Of a DNA stretch of 64,000 nt, positions 1-9,289 are shown piece after piece (within the stretch, counting starts at the first letter, position 1; each line of letters starts with the position of its first letter). The notes beneath the pieces are model-generated. The model had not been told where the DNA came from. It did not search any database and was given only the letters and a program-made list of their open reading frames with translations. Source of the stretch: Candidatus Electrothrix aestuarii (GTDB taxonomy: Bacteria; Desulfobacterota; Desulfobulbia; Desulfobulbales; Desulfobulbaceae); contig CP159373.1 in NCBI GenBank assembly GCA_032595685.2, positions 5,046,700 to 5,110,699 of the forward strand. The letters are read 5' to 3'. The position numbers and the translations under genes are program-made.

Positions 1-420
1 GCTTTTTCGGCGATGGACAGAAAAAATCGTCCCGATACTAACATTCACATCAATATTAGAGGAACCGTCCAAGGGGTCAAAGGCCAGAGTATACTTTCCC
101 TCATAGCCATCAAGGACCGGAATGACGCCTTCATCCTCTTCCGAACCCATAATGCAGATATATCCGCATTGCTCCATTCTGCGTTTGATGGTGCGGTTCG
201 CAAAATCATCCAGTTTCTGGACATCCTCGCCCTGCACATTGGTCTTACCGGATTGCCCCAGGATTCCTGCAAGACCGGCCATATTCACCTCAGCACTGAT
301 AATCTTTGCTGCCACAATAAGTTCATTGAGCAGGCCAGTGAGCTCGCCGGTGGCTTCCGGATGCATCCGCTGGCTATCCATGATCTGTCTGCTGACTGTA
401 ATACCTTTTCTTTTTGGCAT
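1..420 (-). CDS. fbp: Class I fructose-1,6-bisphosphatase, N-terminal part (cut by window edge)
   Basis: First 140 codons of a class I fructose-1,6-bisphosphatase, the cytoplasmic gluconeogenic enzyme that converts fructose 1,6-bisphosphate to fructose 6-phosphate. The remainder lies left of position 1. The start ATG (420-418) is preceded by GGAGA. Visible family marks are an N-terminal helix with [10 protein letters not shown], the stretch [16 protein letters not shown], an acidic GSEEDE metal-site segment, and the signature [12 protein letters not shown] followed by SIGTIFSV. It is transcribed in the same direction as pepA and lies 118 bp downstream of it, with half of a dispersed hairpin repeat in the gap. 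The family call is firm. Completeness cannot be judged. Confidence 0.93.
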   Translation of the reverse strand, partial: MPKRKGITVSRQIMDSQRMHPEATGELTGLLNELIVAAKIISAEVNMAGLAGILGQSGKTNVQGEDVQKLDDFANRTIKRRMEQCGYICIMGSEEDEGVIPVLDGYEGKYTLAFDPLDGSSNIDVNVSIGTIFSVHRRKS

Positions 421-503
421 ATTTTCTCCGTTACTAAATCTCAGTCTGTTCTCGTTGTTATTTTTTTGTTCCCTACCGCACCCTGCTCTTCCGGGAGATG
501 AAA

Positions 504-531
504 CCGGGCAGACACACAGGTCTGCCCCTAC
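504..531. repeat. Dispersed palindromic repeat, half copy
   Basis: A hairpin with arms GGGCAGA and TCTGCCC, ending in CCCCTAC, between pepA and fbp. It equals the right half of longer elements at 38342-38400 and 57011-57071. Confidence 0.75.
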
Positions 532-538
532 AGGCCGC

Positions 539-2074
539 TCACCCCTCCTTCTTTTTCCCCTGCCAATGGCGAACCAGATCCACCAGGGTACGAACCGCTA
601 TCCCGGAAGGCCCCTTGGGTATGTAACTCTTCTCAGTAAAATTCCAGGCCGTCCCGGCGATATCCAGGTGTGCCCAAGGGGTATTGCCGACAAATTCCTG
701 AAGATAGGCCGCAGCGGTAATAGTTCCCCCTCCCCGGCCACCGGTGTTCTTAATATCAGCTACCTGGGATTTGATCTGCTCTGAATACTCAGGTCCCAAG
801 GGTAGGCGCCATAGGGGCTCCCCGGCCCGATCTCCGGCCGTCAGGATCTGCTCAGACAAGGTGTCATCGGTGGACAGCAGACCAGTACGGTGATTGCCAA
901 GACCAATAATAACAGCTCCGGTCAGAGTTGCCAGGTCAATAACCGCATCAGGGCTATAGGTTGCAATGCCGTAGGCCAAGGCATCAGCAAGGATCAGGCG
1001 CCCCTCGGCATCGGTATTGATGATCTCCGAGGTTTTGCCACCGTAATGGGTGATGATATCACCGGGCTTCAGAGCGGTGGAAGCTGGCAGGTTCTCTGTG
1101 GAAGGCACCAAGGCCACCACATTAATCCCCTTAGGACGCTCCTGAGCAATGGCCTGCATAGTGCAGATAACCGCAGCACCACCGCACATATCGTACTTCA
1201 TATCCTCCATGCCCAGGCCCGGCTTCAGGCTGATACCACCGGAATCAAAGGTCAGCCCCTTTCCTACCAGCATCAGGGTCGGATCTGTTTTCTTTCCTCC
1301 CTCGTATTTCAGGATAACCAACTTGGGTGGCAGGGCAGAGCCCTGATTCACGCCCAGGATACCGCCCATGCCCAGTTTTTCCATAGCATCTTTTTCAATG
1401 ACCTCACAAAAGAGCTTATGCTTCCGTGCCAGCTTCTGAGCAAATTCTGCAAATTTCACTGGAGGCCAGCCATTGCCCGGCTCATTGGCCATATCCCTGG
1501 CCCGACAGGCCGCATCGGCTGCCTTCTTCCCCAGGTCCATTCCCTTCTGGGCAGCCTTGGAATTGAGCGCGCCAACCTGAAGGGAAAAGGCTTCAATCTC
1601 AGTCAACTCATCCTGTCCTTCTTTCTTGCTCTTATACTTATCAAAACGGTAGCTCCCCAGAATAAGCCCCTCGGTCAGGCATTCAGCAACCTCTTGATCA
1701 TCTAAACCAGTTTTCTCTGGCAGGACAGCCATCATGCTCTTGATCTTACGGCCTGTTACCTGCTTCACAGCTGTCCCGGCTGCCAGCCTGATCTGCTCAC
1801 GCAGAATATTTTTATCGGTCACGTCGGCGAGTTTCCCCAGGCCGACAGCCAAGACCCGGTAAGCAGCAGGGTGTTTTGCTGTTACAGAGGGATAAAACAA
1901 AAAGGTCTGCCCCTTCTTTCCGGTAAAATCACCGCTCTTCCAGGCGAGCTTCAACTCCCTACGCACGGCCTTGGACGAACAAGGAACCCCTTTCTCCCCG
2001 GTTTCCTGAATAAAATAGACCAGCAGATCCCCACTGAACAGCTCTGGTTCCTTTTGATTCAACTCAAATATCAT
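539..2074 (-). CDS. pepA: Leucyl aminopeptidase (M17 family)
   Basis: Cytosolic M17 metallo-aminopeptidase of 511 residues, the usual length for PepA, removing N-terminal residues from peptides with two divalent metals. The N-terminal half is the variable domain. The C-terminal catalytic domain shows [16 protein letters not shown] (about residues 271-286), [11 protein letters not shown] with a metal-binding Asp, and the family signature [14 protein letters not shown], which holds the catalytic Asp/Glu and Arg. The start ATG at 2074 follows AAGGAAT. It stands alone upstream of fbp on the same strand. In some bacteria PepA also binds DNA, but nothing here bears on that. Confidence 0.95.
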   Translation of the reverse strand: MIFELNQKEPELFSGDLLVYFIQETGEKGVPCSSKAVRRELKLAWKSGDFTGKKGQTFLFYPSVTAKHPAAYRVLAVGLGKLADVTDKNILREQIRLAAGTAVKQVTGRKIKSMMAVLPEKTGLDDQEVAECLTEGLILGSYRFDKYKSKKEGQDELTEIEAFSLQVGALNSKAAQKGMDLGKKAADAACRARDMANEPGNGWPPVKFAEFAQKLARKHKLFCEVIEKDAMEKLGMGGILGVNQGSALPPKLVILKYEGGKKTDPTLMLVGKGLTFDSGGISLKPGLGMEDMKYDMCGGAAVICTMQAIAQERPKGINVVALVPSTENLPASTALKPGDIITHYGGKTSEIINTDAEGRLILADALAYGIATYSPDAVIDLATLTGAVIIGLGNHRTGLLSTDDTLSEQILTAGDRAGEPLWRLPLGPEYSEQIKSQVADIKNTGGRGGGTITAAAYLQEFVGNTPWAHLDIAGTAWNFTEKSYIPKGPSGIAVRTLVDLVRHWQGKKKEG

Positions 2075-2165
2075 ATATATTCCTTTTTTCCTGGTAGTCC
2101 TGCAACGATGTGATGGTTCAGATCAGTGCCGGGCGCATTGCATCAGTTTCCGAAACGGCTGAATT

Positions 2166-2192
2166 CAAGTGAGGACAGCATCTCCTCACTTG
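2166..2192. other. Perfect 10-bp inverted repeat upstream of pepA
   Basis: CAAGTGAGGA and TCCTCACTTG are separated by 7 bp, about 90 bp upstream of the pepA start. There is no T-run, so it could be an operator or an mRNA hairpin rather than a terminator. Function unknown. Confidence 0.5.
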
Positions 2193-2212
2193 ATATTCAT
2201 CGCACGTTAAAC

Positions 2213-2250
2213 GCAAAAAAAGGCCGCTCCGTCATACTGGAACGGCCTTT
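2213..2250 (-). terminator. Rho-independent terminator of the nap operon
   Basis: On the minus strand a 12-bp stem, AAAGGCCGTTCC pairing with GGAGCGGCCTTT (one G-T), has an 8-nt loop and runs into seven T. It lies 200 bp after the napB stop and fits the end of the nap transcript. Confidence 0.8.
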
Positions 2251-2448
2251 ATGAATTTTGAGACCGGCAAACGCGTCCGTTCCACGTAACGAATTGGAGT
2301 AAATACCACTTTAATTTTCATAAGCGGACGATACCCGAAGCGGACAAGATGTCAACCTGTTATTGTTACTTTCCGTGTAATTATTACATCCTCATTTTCC
2401 ACCTGATTTCCGGCTCAACAGGTCAATCGGCAGGATGCACCCGAAACC

Positions 2449-2865
2449 TCATTTCCCCTCAAAGGTATTTTCCACCAGGGGCTTGGCATCAACCTGCCCC
2501 ACATGACATTGGGTGCAAAAGTACCAACGCCGGGAAATATCCTCCCCTTTCTTGCCGTCCCTATCTGTATAATGGGTTTCAAATGGTTTCGGAGCACCCG
2601 AGGCCTCCAAACCATGACAGCCCAAACAGGGGTTCACATCATATGTAATCTTCATCCCAGTTATATCATGGGCAATAAGCGGGGGTTGGTGAGCCGAGGT
2701 CCGAGGAACAGTGGTTCCGGGCGGCTGCCAATCCATGTCCACAGCAGGGATTGACCCGGCAGGAATATCCGCGCTCCCGCGCAACGATTCAACATCTTCA
2801 CTATTGACAACGGATACAAAAAAAACAAAACTCAAAAGATACAGAGGAAATACGATCCATTTCAT
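2449..2865 (-). CDS. napB: Periplasmic nitrate reductase diheme cytochrome c subunit NapB
   Basis: Small diheme electron-transfer subunit that passes electrons from the quinol-oxidising module to NapA in the periplasm. The protein has an N-terminal hydrophobic export signal (KWIVFPLYLLSFVFFVSVV) and two heme c motifs, CLGCH and CTQCH, with the HQPPLIAH and MKITYDVNPC segments typical of NapB. The ATG at 2865 has GGAG six bases upstream. An ATG at 2877, overlapping the napH stop as TGATG, is the alternative and adds four residues. It is the last gene of napFDAGHB, before the terminator at 2213-2250. Confidence 0.9.
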   Translation of the reverse strand: MKWIVFPLYLLSFVFFVSVVNSEDVESLRGSADIPAGSIPAVDMDWQPPGTTVPRTSAHQPPLIAHDITGMKITYDVNPCLGCHGLEASGAPKPFETHYTDRDGKKGEDISRRWYFCTQCHVGQVDAKPLVENTFEGK

Positions 2866-2876
2866 AGCATTCTCCA

Positions 2877-3734
2877 TCAAGTTCGTCGAGAAAAACGAAA
2901 AACATTATGCGGACAGATATCAATACACCGTCCACAGTTCAGACAGTTTTTATCAAGAATGAGTGGTGAGCTCTCTGGGGCACCTTTCAACGCCGGTCGA
3001 ATGACTTGGGGTTCAGGACAAACAGCAAAACAGTCCAGGCAATCGGTACATCGTTCCCGGCCATCGGCCTTGACCCGAAGGACAGCAACCGAGGTCAGCA
3101 GGCTGTACATGGCACCCATCGGGCAAAGATGTCCGCACCAACCACGTCGCAACAGAAAGGCATCAAAAACAAAAATGGCCAGGATCAAAATCCATCCTAT
3201 GCCCATGCCGAACAGTATTCCCCGCTGCAACATGGTCACCGGGTTGAGCCATTCGTAGACTATGGTTCCACTGCCAAGGGACAAAAGCAGGATCGCCGCA
3301 ATGAACCAGTACCGGATGTTTTTATTCAAATGCAGCCCTTGGTTTATCCCCGATTTCCTCTCCAATACTCTGTTCAGCCAGGCCGCTGCATCAGTCACTA
3401 CGTTGACAGGACAAACCCAGGCACAAAATACCCCGCCGCCAAGCAGGACATACATGACAACCACAACCAAGACACCGACCACAGCACTTGAAGCCAGAGG
3501 GTGACCGGCTGCCAGAGATTGGAGCATAATCAGCGGATCTGTCATGGGGAGAAATCCCAAAATCTCACTGGCAGACAAGGTTCCTCTGATAATCCAAATC
3601 CCGCACAAAGGCCCTGCCAGAAAAAGCGCCAGGATACCCACCTGTGAGACACGACGCAGCAGCAACCATTTGTGAGAATCCACCCAACCCTTCTTTTCAA
3701 CCGCCTCCTGCCCCGGTTTTCTTTTTGCTATCAT
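2877..3734 (-). CDS. napH: Quinol dehydrogenase membrane component NapH
   Basis: Integral membrane iron-sulfur protein of 285 residues that, with NapG, takes electrons from the quinol pool for NapA. There are four hydrophobic spans (near residues 28-50, 80-100, 140-160 and 175-200), two Cys-x3-Cys-Pro motifs at membrane ends (CAWVCPVN and CGHLCPMGA), and two C-terminal 4Fe-4S motifs ([14 protein letters not shown] and [14 protein letters not shown]). The start overlaps the napG stop by 4 bp (ATGA) and the stop abuts napB, so the genes are translationally coupled. Confidence 0.93.
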   Translation of the reverse strand: MIAKRKPGQEAVEKKGWVDSHKWLLLRRVSQVGILALFLAGPLCGIWIIRGTLSASEILGFLPMTDPLIMLQSLAAGHPLASSAVVGVLVVVVMYVLLGGGVFCAWVCPVNVVTDAAAWLNRVLERKSGINQGLHLNKNIRYWFIAAILLLSLGSGTIVYEWLNPVTMLQRGILFGMGIGWILILAIFVFDAFLLRRGWCGHLCPMGAMYSLLTSVAVLRVKADGRERCTDCLDCFAVCPEPQVIRPALKGAPESSPLILDKNCLNCGRCIDICPHNVFRFSRRT

Positions 3735-4609
3735 GGCTCTTCCTCCGGCATCCGCACAGGCAATTGCAGAGCCTCAGGGATGAGAGACTTGCCAGCCTTT
3801 TCTTTTTCCTGCCATCCCAAGCGATAATGATGCCCCAGCTCACCTCGTGCCTGGGCAAGGGGCAACACCTTAATCGCAGGATGTTCCAAAATACAGGAGC
3901 GCTCGCATTTGCCGCAGCCGGTACAATACTCCGAATGCACCGTAGGAATAAACCGGGCGTGCATACCGGTTCGCTGGTTCGCCACCATATCCAGGGTCAG
4001 GGCCTGATCCAGCACAGGGCAATTCCGATAACAGACATCACAACGCAGCCCCTGAAAACCGATGCAATTTTCGTGATCAACGAGCACAGCCAGTCCCATT
4101 CGTGCCTCGTAGATAGAAGGCGCCTTCTTTTCCTCATCCAGAAGATTTCGCTTACTCAAGGCCCCGGAAGGACAGGCCTGCACGCAGGGCATATCCTCGC
4201 ATAAGCGGCAAGGGCTGGTTCGGGGAATAAAATACGGAGTCCCCACCGGGACATCATGGCCTGCTTCGGCCAAGCGCAGGACCGGTTCCAGTTGTACAGA
4301 TTCGTTAGGATTAATCTCAGCCGGTTGATCAGGCCCCTGCGCCTCCACCCTGCTATTGCGCAGAAGATTGGCATGACAGGCCCGGACACATTGCCCGCAG
4401 CGCAGGCAGGCTGCCTGGAATTGCTTCTCCGGCAGAGCCCCAGGCGGTCGTATCGCCCGGGCAGGCACAGCCTGAGCAGAGCGTTGATATGCTCCCAGCC
4501 CGACCGCCAGCACAAAGGCCCCGGCGGCAGCCGACAAAGTATCCCTGAGAAAACGACGACGTCTCTCCTCCTCCCTGTTATGATGCTGTCTTGTTTCTTT
4601 TTCATCCAT
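3731..4609 (-). CDS. napG: Ferredoxin-type protein NapG
   Basis: Periplasmic ferredoxin of 292 residues that works with NapH as a quinol dehydrogenase for Nap. A twin-arginine signal is visible near residues 15-45 ([10 protein letters not shown] followed by an Ala-rich stretch ending AQAVPA). Four cysteine clusters follow: [38 protein letters not shown] and [18 protein letters not shown]. It lies 34 bp after napA and overlaps napH by 4 bp. Confidence 0.93.
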   Translation of the reverse strand: MDEKETRQHHNREEERRRRFLRDTLSAAAGAFVLAVGLGAYQRSAQAVPARAIRPPGALPEKQFQAACLRCGQCVRACHANLLRNSRVEAQGPDQPAEINPNESVQLEPVLRLAEAGHDVPVGTPYFIPRTSPCRLCEDMPCVQACPSGALSKRNLLDEEKKAPSIYEARMGLAVLVDHENCIGFQGLRCDVCYRNCPVLDQALTLDMVANQRTGMHARFIPTVHSEYCTGCGKCERSCILEHPAIKVLPLAQARGELGHHYRLGWQEKEKAGKSLIPEALQLPVRMPEEEP

Positions 4610-4643
4610 TCCAGCCTCCTCAAACCTTGATGAAGGTCTTCTT

Positions 4644-7136
4644 TCAGGCCTTGCTCACCTTGACCGCGCATTTCTTGTAATCCGTCTCTTTCGAGATCGG
4701 ACAAGTCGCATCCAGGGTGAGTTTATTCACCAAGCGGCCCGCATCAAACCAGGGGATGAACACCAGCCCTTCCGGCGGTTTATTCCGTCCCCGAGTCTCC
4801 AGCGGACAGGTAATCTCACCCCGACGGGAGGCGATCCTGACCAGCTGTCCGCGCTTGAGGCCACGTTTTTCCGCTTCCTTGGGATGCATGAACACCTGGG
4901 CATCAGGCACAGCCCGGTACAGCTCCGGTACCCTCCGGGTCATGGAACCGGAATGCCAATGCTCCAGGACCCGACCAGTACAGAGCCAGAGATCATACTC
5001 CTTATCCGGTACTTCAGGAGGAGGCTCGTAAGGCAAGGCAAAAATGATTGCTTTACCATCTTTATGACCATAAAATCGTATATCCTCGCCTTTCTTCACG
5101 TATGGATCATAACCTTCCCGGAACCGCCATAGGGTCTCTTTCTTATCCACCACCGGCCAACGCAGGCCGCGTGCCTTATGGTACATTTCAAAGGGAGCCA
5201 AGTCGTGACCATGACCTCGACCAAAACTGGCATATTCCTCAAACAGCCCCTTTTGCAGATAAAAACCAAAATGATGAGACTCGTCGTTGTCATGCCCCTT
5301 TTGCAACTCACTCAAAGGAAATTTGTCCACCTGACCATTGGCAAAGAGCACCTCATACAGGGTCTTGCCCTTATAGGCGGGATTCTTGTCGAGGAGCTCC
5401 TGAGGCCAGATCTCATCGGTTGTGAAGTATTTGGAAAACTCCACCAACTGCCAGAGATCACTCTTTGCCTCACCAGGCGCCTTAACCTGCTGGCGGAAGA
5501 ACTGGGTTCGACGTTCCGCATTGCCATAGGCCCCTTCCTTTTCTGTCCACATGGCTGTGGGCAGGATCAGGTCAGCAGCCATTGCTGTAACCGTGGGATA
5601 GGGATCAGAAACCACGACAAAGTTTTTCGGATTGCGATAGCCCGGATAGGCTTCCTCGTTGATATTAGCTGCGGCCTGCATATTATTATTACACATGACC
5701 CAATAGGCATTGAGCTTGCCGTCCTTGAGCATCCTGTTCTGGAGCACAGCATGATAACCAGGTTTCCCAGGAATGGTACCAGCGGGTAATTTCCAGATCT
5801 TCTCTGCTATCTCACGATGCTTGGGGTTTTTCACCACCATGTCAGCAGGCAGACGATGAGAGAAGGTACCCACCTCTCGGGCCGTACCGCAGGCCGAGGG
5901 CTGGCCGGTGAGCGAAAAGGGGCCATTGCCTGGCTCAGAAATCTTGCCAGTGAGCAGATGGACATTATAGCAGAGCTGATTCACCCAGGTGCCACGGGTA
6001 TGCTGGTTAAAGCCCATAGTCCAGTAGGACACCACCTTGCGTTTGGGATCAGCATAGAGCTCAGCCAAGGCCTCTAAATCCTTTTTCGGAACCCCTGATA
6101 TTTCATGGGCCTTGTCCAGAGTGTACTCGGAGACATACTTGGCATACTCCGCAAAACTGTACTCCTTTGAGCCGCCTGCATCTCCAGCATTGGCCGCCTT
6201 CTTTTCCCTGGCATCTTCCGGGCGCAGGCCATAACCGATATCGGTATTACCGATGCGGAAGTTAACGTGCTTATCCACGAAATCCTTATTCACCTTATCA
6301 TTCTGGATAATATAATTGGCAATATAATTCAGGATGACCATATCTGTCTGAGGCTTGAACACCATAGGGATATCTGCCAAGTCAAAACAACGATGCTCAT
6401 AGGTGGAAAGAACTGCCACCTTCACATGCAAGGCTGTCAGGCGCCGATTGGTGAGCCGGGACCAGAGAATGGGATGCATTTCCGCCATATTGGAGCCCCA
6501 GAGGACAAAGGCGTCCGCATTTTCCAGATCATCGTAACAGCCCATAGGCTCATCTATGCCAAAGGTACGCATAAAACCCGCAACGGCCGAGGCCATGCAA
6601 TGCCGGGCATTGGGATCCAGGTTATTAGAGAGGAAACCCGCCTTAAAGAGCTTTGATGCAGCATAGCCTTCCCAGACCTGCCATTGGCCGGACCCGAACA
6701 TGCCCACCGTGGTGGGCCCATTCTTCTGAATAGCCTCTTTGTATTTTTTTGCCATGATCTTGAAGGCCTCCTCCCAGGAGACCGGGGTAAACTCACCGTT
6801 TTTATCGTACTTACCGTTCTTCTTGCGCAGCAAGGGCCTGGTGAGTCGATCCTTGCCGTACATGATTTTGGTCAGGAAATAGCCCTTGATACAGTTCAGC
6901 CCCCTGTTTACCGGGGCATCTGGATCGCCCTGGGTTGCCACGATCCGACCGTCCTTGGTACCCACCAACACGCTACAGCCTGTCCCGCAAAAACGACAAG
7001 GTGCCTTATCCCATCGGATGCCCTTATCCCCCTCAGCAGCCAGGGCCTTTTGCGTGGCCGGGAGCTGCGTACCCGCAACAGCGGCAGCGGCCATTGCAGC
7101 ATTGGCCTTAATAAAATCACGCCTGTTTAGCTTCAT
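4644..7136 (-). CDS. napA: Periplasmic nitrate reductase catalytic subunit NapA
   Basis: Molybdenum bis-MGD and 4Fe-4S enzyme reducing nitrate to nitrite in the periplasm, 830 residues from the chosen start, close to the usual ~830. The ATG at 7136 follows a perfect AAAGGAGGACA ribosome site; the frame stays open 36 codons further up but without such a site. A Tat signal ([19 protein letters not shown]) is followed by the 4Fe-4S motif [13 protein letters not shown]...GLNCIKGYF. The segment [10 protein letters not shown] contains the Cys expected to ligate Mo. The C-terminus holds the molybdopterin-binding [19 protein letters not shown]. It sits between napD and napG. Confidence 0.96.
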   Translation of the reverse strand: MKLNRRDFIKANAAMAAAAVAGTQLPATQKALAAEGDKGIRWDKAPCRFCGTGCSVLVGTKDGRIVATQGDPDAPVNRGLNCIKGYFLTKIMYGKDRLTRPLLRKKNGKYDKNGEFTPVSWEEAFKIMAKKYKEAIQKNGPTTVGMFGSGQWQVWEGYAASKLFKAGFLSNNLDPNARHCMASAVAGFMRTFGIDEPMGCYDDLENADAFVLWGSNMAEMHPILWSRLTNRRLTALHVKVAVLSTYEHRCFDLADIPMVFKPQTDMVILNYIANYIIQNDKVNKDFVDKHVNFRIGNTDIGYGLRPEDAREKKAANAGDAGGSKEYSFAEYAKYVSEYTLDKAHEISGVPKKDLEALAELYADPKRKVVSYWTMGFNQHTRGTWVNQLCYNVHLLTGKISEPGNGPFSLTGQPSACGTAREVGTFSHRLPADMVVKNPKHREIAEKIWKLPAGTIPGKPGYHAVLQNRMLKDGKLNAYWVMCNNNMQAAANINEEAYPGYRNPKNFVVVSDPYPTVTAMAADLILPTAMWTEKEGAYGNAERRTQFFRQQVKAPGEAKSDLWQLVEFSKYFTTDEIWPQELLDKNPAYKGKTLYEVLFANGQVDKFPLSELQKGHDNDESHHFGFYLQKGLFEEYASFGRGHGHDLAPFEMYHKARGLRWPVVDKKETLWRFREGYDPYVKKGEDIRFYGHKDGKAIIFALPYEPPPEVPDKEYDLWLCTGRVLEHWHSGSMTRRVPELYRAVPDAQVFMHPKEAEKRGLKRGQLVRIASRRGEITCPLETRGRNKPPEGLVFIPWFDAGRLVNKLTLDATCPISKETDYKKCAVKVSKA

Positions 7137-7173
7137 AGACTGTCCTCCTTTCCTGGTTTCTACGCATCTGGTT

Positions 7174-7416
7174 TTATACGCACTCTTCATCGCAATAGTT
7201 ATAAATAAGGGACGCAGCAAGAACGCCCTGAGTCTTTTGCACATCCATCATCACATCAGAGGGCACATTATCCGGCGTGTCCTCCAAGGTAATAACGATA
7301 GAGCCCTCGTCCTTGTTCACAGCATGGATCTCCACACCGGAGAGCTCTCCCAGGCGTTGCTGGACTGCTTCCAAGGTATCGGGAAAGACCTGGACAATAA
7401 TTCCAGAAATATTCAT
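7174..7416 (-). CDS. napD: NapD chaperone
   Basis: Cytoplasmic 80-residue chaperone that binds the NapA Tat signal during cofactor loading. The N-terminus [22 protein letters not shown] and the [10 protein letters not shown] strand match the ferredoxin-fold NapD family. It starts 3 bp after the napF stop and ends 37 bp before napA. Confidence 0.9.
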   Translation of the reverse strand: MNISGIIVQVFPDTLEAVQQRLGELSGVEIHAVNKDEGSIVITLEDTPDNVPSDVMMDVQKTQGVLAASLIYNYCDEECV

Positions 7417-7419
7417 GTA

Positions 7420-7986
7420 TCACCTCGTCGTGGAATCTGATGGTAGAGACTGGTTCTCAGCATATTGGAGTGAAATTGCCTGAACAGGGCAACCTGCAAC
7501 GCATGCCCCGCAGCCGACACACTGATCAGCCAGGATTTGTGGAAGCTGCTCCCCCTGCCCTTCTCGTAAAAAAACGATAGCCTCCTGCTCACATTGCTCC
7601 TGGCAGAGCTGGCAGAGCACCTTTTTCCGCGTAAGACAATGAGTATTGATGGCAACATGCAGTTTTCTGCGAGGCTGCTCATCGGAAAAATGCAGGGCAC
7701 CGCTGGGACAAGTTCGGGCGCAATCTCCGCAGAAGTTACAAAATCCCTTGGAAAAATCCATGAAGGGCAACCCGTCTTCTTCAAGGACGATCAGATTTCT
7801 TTCACAAGCAGCGGCACAGGCTCCGCAACTTTTGCAAAGGTCACGGAATTCCTGCTCAGAGGCAGACCAAGGCGGGGGTAAGGAGAGGGCAACAGGAGAT
7901 ACGACGGCTTTCTGTTGCACCCGATCTCCTTCTCCCTGAAGGAGGAAGGCGAGGCATTTATCGACAAAAAAGGACGTCAGGTTCAT
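7420..7986 (-). CDS. napF: Ferredoxin-type protein NapF
   Basis: Cytoplasmic iron-sulfur protein of 188 residues thought to help mature or supply electrons to NapA. Cys clusters: CKSCGACAAACERN, CNFCGDCARTCPSGAL, CQLCQEQC and CVGCGACVAGCPVQAI. It is the first gene of napFDAGHB. The chosen ATG has no strong Shine-Dalgarno. The mRNA leader would be about 300 nt if the promoter inferred near 8300 is right. Confidence 0.9.
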   Translation of the reverse strand: MNLTSFFVDKCLAFLLQGEGDRVQQKAVVSPVALSLPPPWSASEQEFRDLCKSCGACAAACERNLIVLEEDGLPFMDFSKGFCNFCGDCARTCPSGALHFSDEQPRRKLHVAINTHCLTRKKVLCQLCQEQCEQEAIVFLREGQGEQLPQILADQCVGCGACVAGCPVQAISLQYAENQSLPSDSTTR

Positions 7987-8299
7987 ATCAACGACACCAG
8001 ATACTCGCTAGGGGTGAGCAGACGGAGAAAAGCAGGACCGACATCTGACCATTGGGAACGATATATTCTTCTTGTAATTCGGAATATTAAGGACACGGAA
8101 ACGACTCATATTTTTCTGCACAATTTCAATGCATTAACAATAAAAAACACGAAGCCTTAAAACTCGTTGATTTAGCACATAAATATCACTTTTGTTTCAA
8201 CACCCTTATATTATTTCATGTTTACAAAATTATTCCTCTCGCCTATTATAAAAAAATTTATTCCTCACTCTTCTAAACTATTCAAAGCTGTATAGCGGT

Positions 8300-8341
8300 A
8301 ATGTACTCAAAGTAAAATGTTCCTTCCTTGATATAGGTCAA
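8300..8341 (-). promoter_or_regulatory. FNR-type box and inferred nap promoter
   Basis: TTGATATAGGTCAA (8328-8341) differs from the FNR/DNR palindrome TTGAT-N4-ATCAA at one position. Read toward napF, a TACATT -10-like hexamer lies 22 bp after the box, placing the box near -41 of the nap start, as in class II activation. The box is also 13 bp before the regulator ATG at 8355, so it could serve autorepression. The box is directly visible; its use is inferred. Confidence 0.6.
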
Positions 8342-8354
8342 AAAACAAACTTTT

Positions 8355-9032
8355 ATGCTTACCAGAGACCAAAAAAAGACGATCCTCGCTGGCTCCATTC
8401 TTTTCCAAGGACTTTCCGATGAACTGATTAACCTGCTTGCAAACCTGACCCTGCAAAAACAATATCAAAAAGGCGAAACTATCTTTCTGGAGGGCGGACC
8501 GGTTGCAGGATTTTATCTTGTCGCTCAAGGGCAAGTGAAAATCTTTAAATCCTCACCAAATGGTAAGGAACAAATCTTCTATGCCCTCGGCCCAGGGGAA
8601 CCCTTTGGCCTGACCCCTCTTTTTCACAACCAAAAATTCCCGGCCTGTGCAGCGAGCATGATTCCATCCATCGCTCTTTTCTTCCCAAAAACAGAATTTC
8701 TTCAGATGACAAAAGCCCATCATCCTCTGGCACACTCTATGCTTGCCGGATTATCGCAGCGCTTGTGCAGGCTCTCAATAAAATTAGGAGACCTGGCACT
8801 CAAAGAAGTACCGCAGCGGCTGATTGCGCACTTTATCTATCTCTCAGAAGAACAAAACAGAACTGACCGAATCCTCCTTGACATGCCCAAATCACAACTC
8901 GCCTGCCTGTTGGGCACCAGCCCTGAAAATCTCTCTCGAATTCTTGCTCACATGACCAGAGAAGGACTCATCCGGGTGCAAGGGAACATGATCGAACTCC
9001 TCCGCTATAACGAACTCCGCCAATACAGCTAA
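8355..9032 (+). CDS. Crp/Fnr-family transcriptional regulator of the nap/octaheme block
   Basis: A 225-residue Crp/Fnr protein with an N-terminal cyclic-nucleotide-type beta-barrel (LVAQGQVKIFKSSPNGKEQIFYALGPGEPFG), a long dimer helix, and a C-terminal winged helix whose recognition helix reads TSPENLSRILAHM (about 190-202). The E-x2-S-R pattern is what FNR/DNR proteins use to read TTGAT half-sites, fitting the boxes at 8328 and 9071. There is no N-terminal cysteine cluster, so direct oxygen sensing as in FNR is unlikely. A DNR/NnrR/HcpR-like sensor of nitrogen oxides or redox state is more plausible. It lies divergent from nap and upstream of the octaheme cytochrome. Confidence 0.88.
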   Translation: MLTRDQKKTILAGSILFQGLSDELINLLANLTLQKQYQKGETIFLEGGPVAGFYLVAQGQVKIFKSSPNGKEQIFYALGPGEPFGLTPLFHNQKFPACAASMIPSIALFFPKTEFLQMTKAHHPLAHSMLAGLSQRLCRLSIKLGDLALKEVPQRLIAHFIYLSEEQNRTDRILLDMPKSQLACLLGTSPENLSRILAHMTREGLIRVQGNMIELLRYNELRQYS

Positions 9033-9070
9033 AAGCCTCTTTTACCTTTTCTTTGTTTTTTTGTTCTTTT

Positions 9071-9111
9071 TTGACATAGATCAAGGAATTAATCCTGCTC
9101 ACAACTATATT
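9071..9111 (+). promoter_or_regulatory. FNR-type box and promoter of the octaheme cytochrome gene
   Basis: TTGACATAGATCAA (9071-9084) matches TTGAT-N4-ATCAA at all but one position. A TATATT -10 box lies at 9106-9111, 21 bp after the FNR box, so the box centre falls near -41 of the likely start around 9118. That is the standard class II geometry. Confidence 0.65.
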
Positions 9112-9289
9112 ATCGAATAGCAAACAAACCCGATTACAAAAAACGGGTATTTGACATCTCTCCTTCATTGAGCATCGCCTCGCTCCAATGCCTTTTAAAA
9201 AATATACTTTTCATATAGTTACATGTTCGGCAAAGTGCGGCCGGGTCACCGGTTGCTTGTAATCAACTTTCTTTCATCGGGAGGACGTT

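Noticed and set aside
13..784. Long plus-strand open frames at the left edge.
   Set aside because: They are antisense to fbp and pepA, whose minus-strand products carry full family motifs.
7915..8160. A plus-strand frame between napF and the regulator gene.
   Set aside because: Overlaps the napF start antisense and has no ribosome site or family likeness. The region is better read as promoter and leader.
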